From positions 1,545,703-1,609,702 of the forward strand of contig NW_008705561.1 in NCBI RefSeq assembly GCF_000186865.1: DNA of 64,000 nucleotides, given 5' to 3'. The DNA comes from Aureococcus anophagefferens (taxonomy: Eukaryota > Sar > Pelagophyceae > Pelagomonadales > Pelagomonadaceae). Under the pieces are notes generated by a model, which made no database searches, was not told the DNA's origin, and saw only the letters and a list, made by a program, of their open reading frames with translations. The position numbers were made by a program, and so were the translations under genes. Positions 37,177-46,569 of the stretch are shown here, in pieces; position 1 is the first letter of the stretch, and each line of letters starts with the position of its first letter.

Positions 37177-37899
37177 TCAGCCGCAGATGCAGTCGACCTT
37201 GCGGCAGAACTCGCAGACCTTGGCCTCGAGGAGGTGGGCCTGGCCCGCGCAGTAGGTCTTGTGGCGGACGCGCCAGTCCTTGGCCTGGCACTCCTTGGAG
37301 CAGTAGCGCATGACCTTGCACTTGGAGCAGCGCGCCATGGCCTTGAGGGGCGCCTTGGGCGTCACGCGGTAGCAGTTGCCGCAGCGGAGGTCGTGCTTGC
37401 ACTTCTTGGCCTTGACGACGTAGTCGCGCCACGCGGTGACGTGCTCCCAGGCGTACTTGACCTCGTCGAGGTCGTCGTCCCATTTCGCGTTCTGGACGAT
37501 GCCGCCCTCGATGTAGTAGGGCAGCGGCGGCCAGGCCTCGGCGTCCTTGGGCGCGACGCCCTCGAGGAGCGACGCCGACTCCTTCTTGTGCTTCTCGATC
37601 TCCTTCTCGTACTGGCGCTCGCGGGCCGTGCGCCGGAGGCGCTCCGTGTCGCTCTCGAACTTCTGGGGCTTGCCGATGACGCCGCCCAGGGGCACGCCCG
37701 CGGCCTGCGGGTTCGGGCAGTAGTCCGGGTCCTGCCACGGGTCCGCCGCGCGGACGGCCCGCCGCCGCGCGAGCTCGGCCTCCCACTCCTCCTTGCTGTT
37801 GAAGGACATCTTCACCTCCTCGGGGTTCGTGCTGATGGGGAAGACCTTGGGCTGCCGGTCGCTGTCGGTGTCCAGCGCCTGCTCCATGGTCGAGTTCAT
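37177..37899 (-). CDS. MYND-type zinc-finger protein
   Basis: 240 aa. The C-terminal 70 residues form a MYND finger: C-x2-C (CGNC), C-x2-C (CSKC), YCSKECQAKDW, then H and C (RHKTYC). A further Cys cluster ends the protein (CEFCRKVDCICG). The N-terminal two thirds are charged and helical (ERLRRTARERQYEKEIEKHK). MYND domains mediate protein interactions, often in transcription or cilia assembly; no methyltransferase SET domain is present here. Confidence 0.85.
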   Translation of the reverse strand: MNSTMEQALDTDSDRQPKVFPISTNPEEVKMSFNSKEEWEAELARRRAVRAADPWQDPDYCPNPQAAGVPLGGVIGKPQKFESDTERLRRTARERQYEKEIEKHKKESASLLEGVAPKDAEAWPPLPYYIEGGIVQNAKWDDDLDEVKYAWEHVTAWRDYVVKAKKCKHDLRCGNCYRVTPKAPLKAMARCSKCKVMRYCSKECQAKDWRVRHKTYCAGQAHLLEAKVCEFCRKVDCICG

Positions 37900-38259
37900 G
37901 GCTTTCTAGTCGATGGGCGGCGCCGAGGACCGGCGGAACGGGTTCGTACGCGCGACTCGCGCGTCGCGGACGGCCGACGCCGCACGGCCGGCCTCGCGCA
38001 CGAGCTGACGCGCACTGTGCGGCGCGGCGCAGGCCTCTTTGGCTGCCACAGACGAGCTCGCTTCGGCAGCTGCAACACGTCGTCAACGCGCCCTTCAAGC
38101 CAGCCGAGCCGGCGCTGACGCGCACTGCACGGTGTGGCGCGGCGAGGTAGAGCGGCGAGGGACGCCTCTTTGCCACACATCGCGCCTCGGCAGCGGCTAT
38201 ACCTCGTCAATGAGCGAGGCCAGTAACATATCCCGCCGGCAGGAAAAGACCGCACTCGC
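37900..38259. other. Intergenic spacer with a short imperfect duplication
   Basis: About 360 bp between the MYND gene start and the end of the Rab prenyltransferase gene. A segment around ctgacgcgcactg near 38006 recurs near 38116, and each is followed by cgcggcg... and gcctctttg, suggesting an old roughly 110-bp tandem duplication. No gene seen. Confidence 0.5.
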
Positions 38260-39141
38260 TTAGATCACCGGCACGTCGGCGCCGTACATGTGGGCGTGGG
38301 CCGGGTCGATGCGGCGGAGGTCGGCGTGGAGCCGCGCGACCTCGACGTGCGTCGCCGCGCGCGGCGTCCGCAGGAGCAGCCGCAGGAGCGCGAGCGCGGG
38401 CCACTTGGAGCCCGGCTCGAGGTCCCGGAGCTCGCGGAGCGTCGCGATCTCCGCGTCGACGAGGTCCGCCTCGGCCTCGCAGCGGCGGAGCACGTCCGCG
38501 TGGTACCACCACGCCGACTGGTCGTCGGGCTCGCAGAAGAGGGCCTGCCTCGCGACGTCGAGTTCGCGGCGCGCGGTCTCGCGGTCGAGCGTCCGCGGGA
38601 GGTGCGCCGCGAGCTCGTGGAAGGCGCTGTAGTTGGAGAAGTTCGCGTCGAGGCGGCCCCGCGCGTACGCCAGCACGTCCGCCGGCGACTCGCCGGCCAG
38701 TCGGGACACGTCGCGGCGGTAGTTCCAGCAGTGGAAGTTGCGCTCGTCGAGCTTCAAAAATTCCGCGCAGAGCTCGAGCTCGGCCGGCGCGCGCGCGGGC
38801 TCGCGGCGGACCGCCCACAGACGGTGGTACCAGCTGCCGTAGGATTTCGGCTGCTTCTTCAGGCACGCCGCCGTCAGCGCGAGCTCCGGGCCGACCGCGA
38901 CGGCGCCGCCGTCGCCCGCGCGCGCGAGGAGCATCTCCTTCCGGAAGTTCCACAGCGTGTGCACGTCGGGATTGACCGTCAAGAGCTTCTCGACGACGGC
39001 GAACGTCGCGTCGTCGTGCTTTTTGGCCGCCTTGGCCGCCAGCGCGATGGCGCTGAGCTTGCGGTAGTTCGCCGCCTTTTTCGCGAGGGCGGCGACGGCC
39101 TCGGCCGACGGCGGCTGCGTCTGCTTCTTGCGGCCGTGCAT
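38260..39141 (-). CDS. RABGGTA: Rab geranylgeranyltransferase (type II) alpha subunit
   Basis: 293 aa, ATG 39141. There are five protein-prenyltransferase alpha repeats with the W-x-x-R or W-x-H-R signature: LWNFRKEML, SWYHRLWAV, CWNYRRDV, YSAFHELAAH (weaker) and WWYHADVLRR. It lacks the Ig-like and leucine-rich repeats of the animal protein, as in yeast BET4 and protist forms. With a beta subunit and Rab escort protein it would attach geranylgeranyl groups to Rab GTPases. A farnesyltransferase alpha cannot be formally excluded, but the repeats fit the Rab enzyme better. Confidence 0.85.
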   Translation of the reverse strand: MHGRKKQTQPPSAEAVAALAKKAANYRKLSAIALAAKAAKKHDDATFAVVEKLLTVNPDVHTLWNFRKEMLLARAGDGGAVAVGPELALTAACLKKQPKSYGSWYHRLWAVRREPARAPAELELCAEFLKLDERNFHCWNYRRDVSRLAGESPADVLAYARGRLDANFSNYSAFHELAAHLPRTLDRETARRELDVARQALFCEPDDQSAWWYHADVLRRCEAEADLVDAEIATLRELRDLEPGSKWPALALLRLLLRTPRAATHVEVARLHADLRRIDPAHAHMYGADVPVI

Positions 39142-39262
39142 CGCTGCGTTTCTTGGAGTACCGCGGCGCGGACCGCGTCGAGCCGGCGTCGCTCGCGGGC
39201 GTCCGGAGAGCTCTCTGGCAGGGGTTCAAGGAGCAATGCAACAACTCACCTTGCCTTGAACG

Positions 39263-40777
39263 ATGGCGTCGTCTCGGTCGTTCTCAGCGTTGCTAGCCCT
39301 CGCTCTTTGTGCAACAACATCGGCGCTCGTGCACACATCACCACAAAACCGTCGACTCTCCGGCCGGCGCGCCGCGCAGCCCGAGCGCTGGTCCTGGAGC
39401 GGCCCCGTGGTCCCGCCGCCCAAAACCTCGCTCCTCACGCCGCTCGATAAAGAATTCTTCGGAATCGCGGGTCCGGCCGTCGTGCAGTTCGCCGCGGAGC
39501 CCGTGGCGCGCCTCGTCGACACGGCCTACATGGGCCGCCTCGGCGCCGCGGCGCTCGGCGGCGCGGGCGCGGCGGTCGCGGCGCAGTACGCGCTGGGCAA
39601 GCTGTCCAACGACCCGCTCCTGCGCACGTCCATCAGCCTCGTCGCCGCCGAGGGCGGGGACGCGAGCGGCGCGTCCGTCGCCGCGGCGCTCGCGCTCGCG
39701 TCGGGCGTCGGGCTGATCCAGTGCGTCGGCACGCTCGCGGCCGCGCCGTTCCTGTTGAGCACGGTCTGCGGCGTGAGCGCCGCGTCGCCCATGTACGGCC
39801 ACGCCCTGGGCTACCTGCGCATCGCGGCGCTCGGCGCGCCGACGGCGACGATCTGGCTCGTGACGAACGGCATCTTCCGGGGCCTCGGCGACACGGCGAC
39901 GCCGCTGCGCTGGGCGCTCGCGTTCACGGCCATGAACGCGGTCTTCGACCCGATCTTCATCTTCCCGTTGAAATTCGGCGCCGCGGGCGCCGCGCTGGGC
40001 ACCGCGCTCGCGCAGACGCTCGCGCTCTACCCCCTGCTGGCGGCGCTCGCGCGGCGCACGGGAAAGGCGTCCGTGCCGGATTTGTTCCGCTGCGACCGCG
40101 CGCTCCTGCTCGGGAGCCTCAGGAGCTACGCCAAGGCGGGGTCCCTCGTGCTGGTGCGGACCCTCGGCAAGATCTCGGCCTACTCGGTCTGCGCGCGCGA
40201 GGCGGCGAAGCTCGGCGCCGTCGCGTCGGCGGCGCACATCGTCTGCTTCACGCTCGGCGTCGCGACGACGCAGCTCTGCGAGGCCGCCGCCGTCGCGACG
40301 CAGTCGCTCCTGGCCCGCGAGTTCTTCGCGTCGAAGACGTCCAGGGCGAACGCGCGGCGCCTCGTGGCTTTAGGCCTCGGCGTCGGCGCGACGATCTCGA
40401 CGTCGCTCGCGGCGCTGACCTTCGCGAACCGCAAGGCCGTCGTCGCGGGGCTGACGACGGACCCGGCCGTGCGCGCGGCCTGCCTCACGGTCTTCCCCCT
40501 CGTCATGGCCTGCCAGGCGCTCAAGGGGTTGGCGTACCCCGTGAACGGGTGCCTCATGGGCGCGCTCGACTGGTCCGCGGCGTCGGCGACGATGTGGCTC
40601 TCGAACGGCGCCTGCGCGCTCTCGCTGCTCCGCCCGACGCCGACGTCCCTCGTCAAGCTCTGGGAGGGCTTCGCCTGCCTCTTCGCCGTGCAGTGCGCCG
40701 CGGGCCTCGCGCGCGTCGCGTCGCGGACGGGGCCCTTCGCGCGGCTCAAGGGCGACGGCCGGGCGCCGGCGAGGTAG
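39263..40777 (+). CDS. MATE/DinF-family transporter, probably plastid envelope
   Basis: 504 aa from ATG 39263, single exon. The leader (MASSRSFSALLALALCATTSALVHT) followed by a basic Ser/Arg stretch looks like a bipartite plastid-targeting sequence. The body has about 12 helices of the MATE fold, starting GIAGPAVVQFAAEPVARLVDTAYMG, the usual first-helix signature of DinF-like members. Plant relatives (EDS5 type) export organic acids from plastids; here the cargo is unknown. It converges with the nucleotide-sugar transporter gene, 13 bp between stops. Confidence 0.88.
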   Translation: MASSRSFSALLALALCATTSALVHTSPQNRRLSGRRAAQPERWSWSGPVVPPPKTSLLTPLDKEFFGIAGPAVVQFAAEPVARLVDTAYMGRLGAAALGGAGAAVAAQYALGKLSNDPLLRTSISLVAAEGGDASGASVAAALALASGVGLIQCVGTLAAAPFLLSTVCGVSAASPMYGHALGYLRIAALGAPTATIWLVTNGIFRGLGDTATPLRWALAFTAMNAVFDPIFIFPLKFGAAGAALGTALAQTLALYPLLAALARRTGKASVPDLFRCDRALLLGSLRSYAKAGSLVLVRTLGKISAYSVCAREAAKLGAVASAAHIVCFTLGVATTQLCEAAAVATQSLLAREFFASKTSRANARRLVALGLGVGATISTSLAALTFANRKAVVAGLTTDPAVRAACLTVFPLVMACQALKGLAYPVNGCLMGALDWSAASATMWLSNGACALSLLRPTPTSLVKLWEGFACLFAVQCAAGLARVASRTGPFARLKGDGRAPAR

Positions 40778-40790
40778 GGCTAACTTCCCC

Positions 40791-41987
40791 CTAGGCCTTA
40801 CTGTAGAGGTGGATGGACCCGAGGACGGCGGCGGCGCCGGCGACGAAGGTCGGCGAGACGTGGAAGTCGAGGAAGAGGTGGCTCGCGAGGACGGAGATGA
40901 CCATGGAGCCGCCCGTCGCGAAGCCCTTGAGGAGGTTGTCCGCGTAGGCGATGACGGCGGCCGTGCAGAGGCCGCCGCCGGCCTGGAGGACGACGGTGCA
41001 CCAGACGATGGGCGAGAAGCCCGCGAGGGCGCCGCGGGCGCGGATCGCGTCGCCGTCCTTGAGCAGCGCGCCGGTAAACGCGATCGTCGAGGAGAACGTC
41101 GCCATCTGCGCGTTCCGCGCCCAGACGGAGATGGGCTTCCTCGCCGGCGGCGGCGCGTCGCGCGCGACGCGGCCCCGCGGCGGCGCTTTCGGCAGGGGCC
41201 GGCTGCGCTGCTTGACGACGCGCTCGAAGTAGACGGAGCTGAAGCCACTCGAGCAGCACGCCGCGAAGACCGCGGCGAAGCCGACGGCGAAGTTGACGCC
41301 GGGCTTGGGCGCCGACGGCCCCGTCGTCGCCGAGCCCACCGTCGCGAGGCCGGCCGCGAGGAGCGCGATGGCCGACCACTGCGCGGGCTTGAGCTCGCGC
41401 TTGAGGAGGACGACGCTGAAGAACGCCGTCGTCAGCACCTTCATCTGGTAGAGCACCTGGAAGACCGCGGGCTCCAGGTTCGACGCCGCGACGTACTGCA
41501 GGTTGTTCTGCACGGCGTAGAGCGCCGCGGGCACGAGGAGCACGTACGAGCCCGGCTCGGCGTACGCGTCGCGCGCGGCGCCGACGTAGCGGTCCGCGAC
41601 GCGCGCGAGGAGGCCGCGGCCCGCCATGGCGGGCCGCGGCTCCTGGGCCTTGGCCGCGAGCGCCAGCGAGATGATCAGCTTGACGACCTCGGACATGACG
41701 ACGGCCTCGGACGGGTGGTAGCGGTGCGCCGTCTTGCGCGTCCGGCTGTAGCGCATCGCGAGCGTGAGCGCGCTGTTCTGCACCATCAGGACCGCGAGCG
41801 AGATCGCCTTCGCGCGCTTCATTGGGGACGCGTACCAGGGCACGGCGGCATCGGCGCCGCCGCGGGCGGCAGTTGCTGACGTGCCCGGTTGCTGGCGTGC
41901 CCGCAGCGAGCTGCGAGTGCGCATATTTGGCAATGTCCTTGCTCTGGCTGCTGTGGCAAATAGCAGCAACAGCCGTAGGGCTTGCAT
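40791..41987 (-). CDS. Nucleotide-sugar transporter (SLC35A-like)
   Basis: 398 aa from ATG 41987 (MQALRLLLLFATAARA); the frame is open further upstream, but that part is Arg-rich and overlaps the 5' side of the SPCS3 gene. About ten helices. The hallmark block of CMP-sialate/UDP-galactose/UDP-GlcNAc transporters is visible: ALYAVQNNLQYVAASNLEP, QVLYQMKVLTTA, and later GFSSVYFERVVK and GSMVISVLASHLFLDF. It would exchange a nucleotide-sugar for a nucleotide monophosphate across the Golgi or ER membrane. The specific sugar cannot be read from sequence. Confidence 0.9.
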   Translation of the reverse strand: MQALRLLLLFATAARARTLPNMRTRSSLRARQQPGTSATAARGGADAAVPWYASPMKRAKAISLAVLMVQNSALTLAMRYSRTRKTAHRYHPSEAVVMSEVVKLIISLALAAKAQEPRPAMAGRGLLARVADRYVGAARDAYAEPGSYVLLVPAALYAVQNNLQYVAASNLEPAVFQVLYQMKVLTTAFFSVVLLKRELKPAQWSAIALLAAGLATVGSATTGPSAPKPGVNFAVGFAAVFAACCSSGFSSVYFERVVKQRSRPLPKAPPRGRVARDAPPPARKPISVWARNAQMATFSSTIAFTGALLKDGDAIRARGALAGFSPIVWCTVVLQAGGGLCTAAVIAYADNLLKGFATGGSMVISVLASHLFLDFHVSPTFVAGAAAVLGSIHLYSKA

Positions 41988-42213
41988 TGGCTCGGAAACG
42001 GAGGCACTTAGTCTTGAACCATCGTCAAGTGGCCAGACGAGCAGTGAATCGCCGCAAGACCTTGCCGTCCGCCGCCAGCCTCGTCGCGGCCGCGAGCGCC
42101 CGCGCCGAACCGTCGCCGGCCTCGAACCGCCGCGCGCCACTCGTCGCAGTTCGCAGTTCGCCGCAGACCGCTTTCCGGCGCCGCGCGCCGCCGCCGCCCG
42201 GCGCCCGACCGCC

Positions 42214-42741
42214 ATGCACACCTACTGGGTGCGGCTCAACGCCGTCTTCTTCTACGGGCTGAACGTGCTCTTGGGCCTGAGCGTCGCGGCCTGGTTTTCG
42301 TGTTTGCAGCAGGACCTGCACTTCAAGACGGAGCTCCCGCGGCCCGTCGTCGAGACGGTGCGCGTCAACGAGCTCTTGAGCCTCCGCGCGCACGGCGGCG
42401 TCGACCGCGCGCTGCTGAGCTTCGACCTCCAGGCGGACCTGACGCCGGCGTTCCACTGGAACCTGAAGCAGCTCTTCGTCTTCGTGCTCGCGGAGTACTA
42501 CACGGAGTCGAACGTGCTCAACCAGGTCATCCTCTGGGACAAGATCGTCACGTCCGAGGAGGAGGCGCGGCTCGACGAGCGCAACGTCTACGTCAAGTAC
42601 GCCCTCATCGACCAGACCAACGAGCTCCGCAACACGTCCGTCAACTACCTCCTCGTCTGGGACCACATGCCCGTGACGGGCCGCCTCTTCATGGAGCGCG
42701 AGACGGGCTCCACGTCCATGCTGCCCAAGGAGTACTTCTAG
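42214..42741 (+). CDS. SPCS3: Signal peptidase complex subunit 3 (SPC22/23)
   Basis: 175 aa, ATG 42214, normal length. It has a single N-terminal membrane helix (FFYGLNVLLGLSVAAWFS) and a luminal beta-rich domain with LSFDLQADLTPAFHWNLKQLFVF and NQVILWDKIV. The second block is the conserved SPC22/23 signature. It is a non-catalytic but essential ER signal-peptidase subunit. It is divergent with the nucleotide-sugar transporter; their 5' regions are about 225 bp apart. Confidence 0.95.
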   Translation: MHTYWVRLNAVFFYGLNVLLGLSVAAWFSCLQQDLHFKTELPRPVVETVRVNELLSLRAHGGVDRALLSFDLQADLTPAFHWNLKQLFVFVLAEYYTESNVLNQVILWDKIVTSEEEARLDERNVYVKYALIDQTNELRNTSVNYLLVWDHMPVTGRLFMERETGSTSMLPKEYF

Positions 42742-42761
42742 GCCCCGCTTCGTAACCCGTC

Positions 42762-44615
42762 TCACCGCGGCGGCAGGCACCAGGGCCGCGGGCGCCGGGT
42801 CCGCGCGGGGTCCGCGGCCGCGACCGCGCGCGGCGGCCGCGGCGCGAGCGCGGGCGCCGCGCCGCCGCCGAGGGGCCCGAGGAGCAGCTTGAGCACGAGG
42901 GAGTAGCGCGGCCGGTCCGTGCCCACGGGCGGCGACACGGCGTGGAGCGCGTCCTGGTCCAGGAGCACGACGCGGCCGGGCTTCGGGGCGACGCGGACCT
43001 CGGCGCCCGACGCGTCGCGGAACACGGTCTCCGCCCGCCACGCGTCGTCCCAGGCCGGGCTCAGATAGGCCAGCGCCGACACCCAGCGGGGCTGGCCCGG
43101 CGACCGGTTCACGTAGCGGCCGCGCGCGTCCGTCCACGCGCCCCGCGGGTGGCGCGCCGGATCCGCGTCGACGTGGAAATCGAAGGCCTCGCCCGCGACG
43201 GGCGCGTTGCCCGCGACGGCGGGGATGTCCGGCCCCATGGCCTCGCTCGGCATGGTGCAGACGTCGACGGAAGCGCCGTTGGCCTCGCGGAGCCAGGCCC
43301 GGACCGCGCCCGCGAGCCGCTTCACGGCGTCGCTCGCCGCGACGCGCGCCAGCGCCTCCGGCCGCAGGCCCCAGTGACCGCCCGTCTCGCCGGCGCTGTC
43401 GAAGAAGCGGCCCCGCGACCAGGTCCGCGGGTCCGGCGCGCCGCCGTCCCAGCCCTCGCCGCCGAGCTCCGCGAGCAGCGCCGCGCGGAGCGGCTCGTCG
43501 ACGAGGCCGTCGACGACGGCGACCTCGGGGGCGTCCCAGCGCCTCTCCGCCCAGGCGCCGCCGGCGTAGCTCCCGGACGCGCCCGCGTCGACCCACGCGC
43601 CGTCGAGCGAGAAGTGGTCCGCGACGGCCGGGTCGACGGCGACGTCCGCGAACGGCGCGGGAATGCGCAGCCGGGCGACTTTTTCCGCGGCGGCGCCGAG
43701 GTCGCCGCCGCGCGCCACGAGCACGGGCGCGCCGCCGAGGGCGTCCGCGGCCTCGGCGATGGCCTCGAGCTCGTCGTCCGTCGCGGCCGCGAAGACGGCG
43801 ACGCGGCGCTCGTCTTTCGCGACGGTGGGCTCGTAGTCGACGTCCGTCGCTTCGCGCGCGGCCGCGAGGAGCGCGGCGACCTCGTGGTCGCGGAGCGCGC
43901 CGCCGACGATGCACGCGGCGACGCCCGCGCGCCAGTCGCCCGCGGCCGCGCGGCGGCAGCGGAGCACGGACGGCGGCGGCGCGCCCCGGGACGACGCGCG
44001 CGTCGCCTTCGCCGGCTTGGTCGGGCCGAAGGCGCGCTCCGCGGCGGCCTCGAGGAGGGGGGCGTTCTGGGGCGTCCAGGCCGCGCTCAGGCCGCTCCAG
44101 AATTTCGCGTCGGCGACGGCGTCGAGCGCGCCGCGCCGCCGGCCCGCCGCGTAGTCCTCGAAGCTCACGCAGATCTGCCGCGGGTCGCCAAAGTAGCTCG
44201 CGAAGCCCGCGACGACCTCGTCGCGCGTGAAGCCGTAGGCCTTTTCCGCGGCGGCGACGACGCGTTCGAAGGCGCCGCGGAGCGTGTCGGACTTGGCCAA
44301 GGGCAGCGCGCCGAGGCCGCGCCACGTCGCCGCGCGCCGCTGCTCCAAGGGCCCGCCGCGGAACGCCGCGTGCACGAGCGGGCCGAAGCAGCGGCCGGGC
44401 CGCGCCGTGCGCACGACGACGAGGCACCGCCCGCGCAGGTCCTCGAGCACGGCGTAGTACTTTGGCGGCGGCGGCGGTGGTGGTGGCGTTGTTGGTGCGA
44501 GCGATGCTGTCGTCGGTGTTGCGGGTGCGAGCGATGCTGTCGCAGGCGCGTCCGCGTCCGTCGGCGCCGGCTCGGCATGCCTCATCCAGCCATGGGCTGC
44601 ATGTCCATTTTGCAA
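42762..44615 (-). CDS. 2-oxoglutarate/Fe(II) oxygenase-like protein with novel N-terminal half
   Basis: 617 aa from ATG 44615, or 607 from ATG 44585. A Thr/Ala/Pro-rich leader ends in a poly-Pro run. The N-terminal half has no recognised domain (KYYAVLEDLRGRCLVVV..., with a possible ACP-like or thioredoxin-like middle). The C-terminal 230 residues form a double-stranded beta-helix oxygenase. The iron site is probably F-H-V-D-A-D and the distal His in DQDALHAVSPP, with 2OG-binding Arg in RPRYSLVL. The segment WVSALAYLSPAWDD is typical of prolyl-hydroxylase-like enzymes. The substrate is unknown. Confidence 0.75.
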   Translation of the reverse strand: MQNGHAAHGWMRHAEPAPTDADAPATASLAPATPTTASLAPTTPPPPPPPPKYYAVLEDLRGRCLVVVRTARPGRCFGPLVHAAFRGGPLEQRRAATWRGLGALPLAKSDTLRGAFERVVAAAEKAYGFTRDEVVAGFASYFGDPRQICVSFEDYAAGRRRGALDAVADAKFWSGLSAAWTPQNAPLLEAAAERAFGPTKPAKATRASSRGAPPPSVLRCRRAAAGDWRAGVAACIVGGALRDHEVAALLAAAREATDVDYEPTVAKDERRVAVFAAATDDELEAIAEAADALGGAPVLVARGGDLGAAAEKVARLRIPAPFADVAVDPAVADHFSLDGAWVDAGASGSYAGGAWAERRWDAPEVAVVDGLVDEPLRAALLAELGGEGWDGGAPDPRTWSRGRFFDSAGETGGHWGLRPEALARVAASDAVKRLAGAVRAWLREANGASVDVCTMPSEAMGPDIPAVAGNAPVAGEAFDFHVDADPARHPRGAWTDARGRYVNRSPGQPRWVSALAYLSPAWDDAWRAETVFRDASGAEVRVAPKPGRVVLLDQDALHAVSPPVGTDRPRYSLVLKLLLGPLGGGAAPALAPRPPRAVAAADPARTRRPRPWCLPPR

Positions 44616-44949
44616 AAGGGGATGCCAGCCTCAGGGCCAGCCTGGCCGGGGGTCTGCGGCCCGGGCGTGCTGTCAGCGTGCTGTGCAGGGCCTCGCCGCG
44701 GAGTGTTGGGCCTCCCCGCCGGCGTCGGCACCAGCGCGTTACGCGCCGTTCCTCGCGGACGCGCCGCCCTTACGCCCTTCGACGAGCGCGGCGCCGGCGA
44801 CGGACGCGGCGACGCGCGGTTCCAGGTCTCGTCGACTTCCTCTCCGAGTCTGATCGCGGGCTGCTGCGCCTTGACCAGCCCCCTTCCGGACCCGCGCCGA
44901 CGGCGGGACAAGTCAAGGTGCATCGCTTAGGAAGGCACGGAGCTTGGTC
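44616..44949. other. Intergenic region between the oxygenase and bZIP genes
   Basis: About 330 bp. It must hold the 5' region of the oxygenase gene and the 3' end of the bZIP gene. Frames through it are Arg/Pro-rich shadows without coding character; nothing else seen. Confidence 0.4.
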
Positions 44950-46151
44950 TCACATGCCGACTTCGGCGAAGGGCAAGGGGTCGACCGGGATGGAGGGGAG
45001 GAAGAGGCTGTCGTCGGGGACCAGCGCCTCGAGGAGGTGCTGGCTGATGAACTCCAGGTCGTGGGCCGAGAGGTCGTCGATGGACTCGTTGTCGTCGTCG
45101 CTGGACTTGCCGTCCTGCGAGTCGGAGTCCGAGACCACGTTGTCGTCGTCGGCGGAGAGGGGCGGGAGCTGGGAGGAGGCTTGATCGCGCGCTGGGGACA
45201 CGATGCCGGGGAAGGTCTGCACTTTCGTCGTAGCCGCTTCTGGGCGTAAATAGGTGGGTTTAAAAGAACACTGCTGGTTCGATCTTGACGAGAGTGTAGC
45301 CGTCCGGCATCATGCCCTGTTTGAGGCGGTCGTTCTCGGTCTGCACGGCCGCCAGCTGCTGCTTGAGGGACTCAATGAGGTCCCGCTGCGACTGGTGGTG
45401 GCGCGCGGCCGATACACGATTCCGCTCCATGCGGGCTTTCTTCTGCGAGCGGGGAAAGGGGGTAAAATTGGGGGTTCGGGGGCGAAAACGTTCTTGTCAG
45501 CGGGAGCTCTCGTGCGAAGGGGGGCTCGGGGGACGGGCTCTCGACGGGCTCGGCCTCGCCGACGAGGTCGCCGACGGGCTCGAGCGCGCCGAGACCGGCT
45601 CGGGCTCGCCGGCGGCCTCGGGCGCCGAGACGAGCTCGGGCGCGAGGTCGCCGGTGGGCTCGAGCGCGCCGACGAGCATGCCGACGGGCATGCCGGCGGG
45701 CACGCCGAGGAGCTCGGGCTCGTCGACGGCCCCGCCGACGGGCTCGGGCACACCGGCGGGCTCGGCCGTGCCGACGGCCTCGAGCTCGACGACGGCCTCG
45801 AGCCCGAAGACGGGCTCGAGCTCGACGACGACGTAGGGGGTCGGGTCGGGGTGGGGCCCCGGCGGGTTGGAGGGGCGCTCGGAGATCCGCGGAACTCTTT
45901 TCGGCGAACCACAACCACCCGGAGGTTTTGGGGCTGGGGGGGGCCCTGGCGCTTGTGTGGCGCAGCGTGGAGGGGTTGGGGGGGGCGCCCGAGGTGTTGT
46001 GGGCGGCTCTCGTGGGGTCCCCGTATTTTTTTTTCGCGCGAAACCGCGCGAAACGGTTTTCGGGTTCGTCATCGATTTTTTTGCGGACGCCGGGCCGCGC
46101 CCTTTGCTCCTTTTCCTCGTCGTTGGGCGCAACGCGCTTCTGGTTGCCCAT
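44950..46151 (-). CDS. bZIP transcription factor, three exons
   Basis: Exons in transcription order are 46151..46089, 45442..45272 and 45216..44950; introns of 646 and 55 nt, both phase 0 GT-AG; 166 aa. The spliced N-terminus reads DEEKEQRARPG|KKARMERNRVSAARHH, a basic region with the N-x-x-S/A-A-x-x pattern. A leucine-zipper-like heptad follows (DLIESLKQQLAAVQTENDRL). The C-terminal exon is acidic (DDDNVVSDSDSQDG, LEFISQHLLEALVPDDSLF) and could be an activation domain. The basic region is split exactly where the long intron sits, which supports the model. Exon 1 is short and the least certain part. Confidence 0.7.
45443..46088 (-). other. Long repeat-rich intron of the bZIP gene
   Basis: 646 nt, far longer than most introns here. 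Positions 45540-45836 are a degenerate repeat of gagctcg/cgacggcctcgag-like units. In one minus frame these read as an open Glu/Pro/Val-rich repeat (PEPVGGAVDEPELLGVPAG). The pattern suggests either an expanded satellite or a retained alternative exon. Confidence 0.5.
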
Positions 46152-46569
46152 GGTCGCCTTTCGGTTTGTTCCGAGGTCGCGTAGCCGGTGTGAGGTTCCG
46201 ACTACGTCGACGCAGCGGACCGAGGCAGGCGTCTCCGAGGAGCTCGCCGGGAAGGGCGACGTGACCGGGGTCGGTTTTGCATACGTGGAGCATGGTAGGC
46301 CTCAGCTGCAGGCGCAGGACGAGAGCCAGCGCTTAAGTTAGCGCCTGCCTCTCCGCCCTCCGAGCCCCCCCCCCTCGAGGTCCGCGCCGCCGAGACGATG
46401 CGCGCCGACCAGCGAGAATCGCCCCCATAGTCCATCGCGCTCTCAGCACCCCTCGACGCGCGCCGCGCGGGACCGCTGCCCGAGCGACGTCGCGCAGCTC
46501 GCCCACACCTCCGACACACGAGAGGGCCACCCAGTCCAGTTTAAAGATACCTCCTTAAAAAGCATCACC
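46152..46569. other. Upstream region of the bZIP gene; no gene seen
   Basis: About 420 bp between the bZIP start and the end of the voltage-sensor gene. Open frames exist but are Arg-rich and lack the third-position bias of real genes. The bZIP promoter should lie here. Confidence 0.4.
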
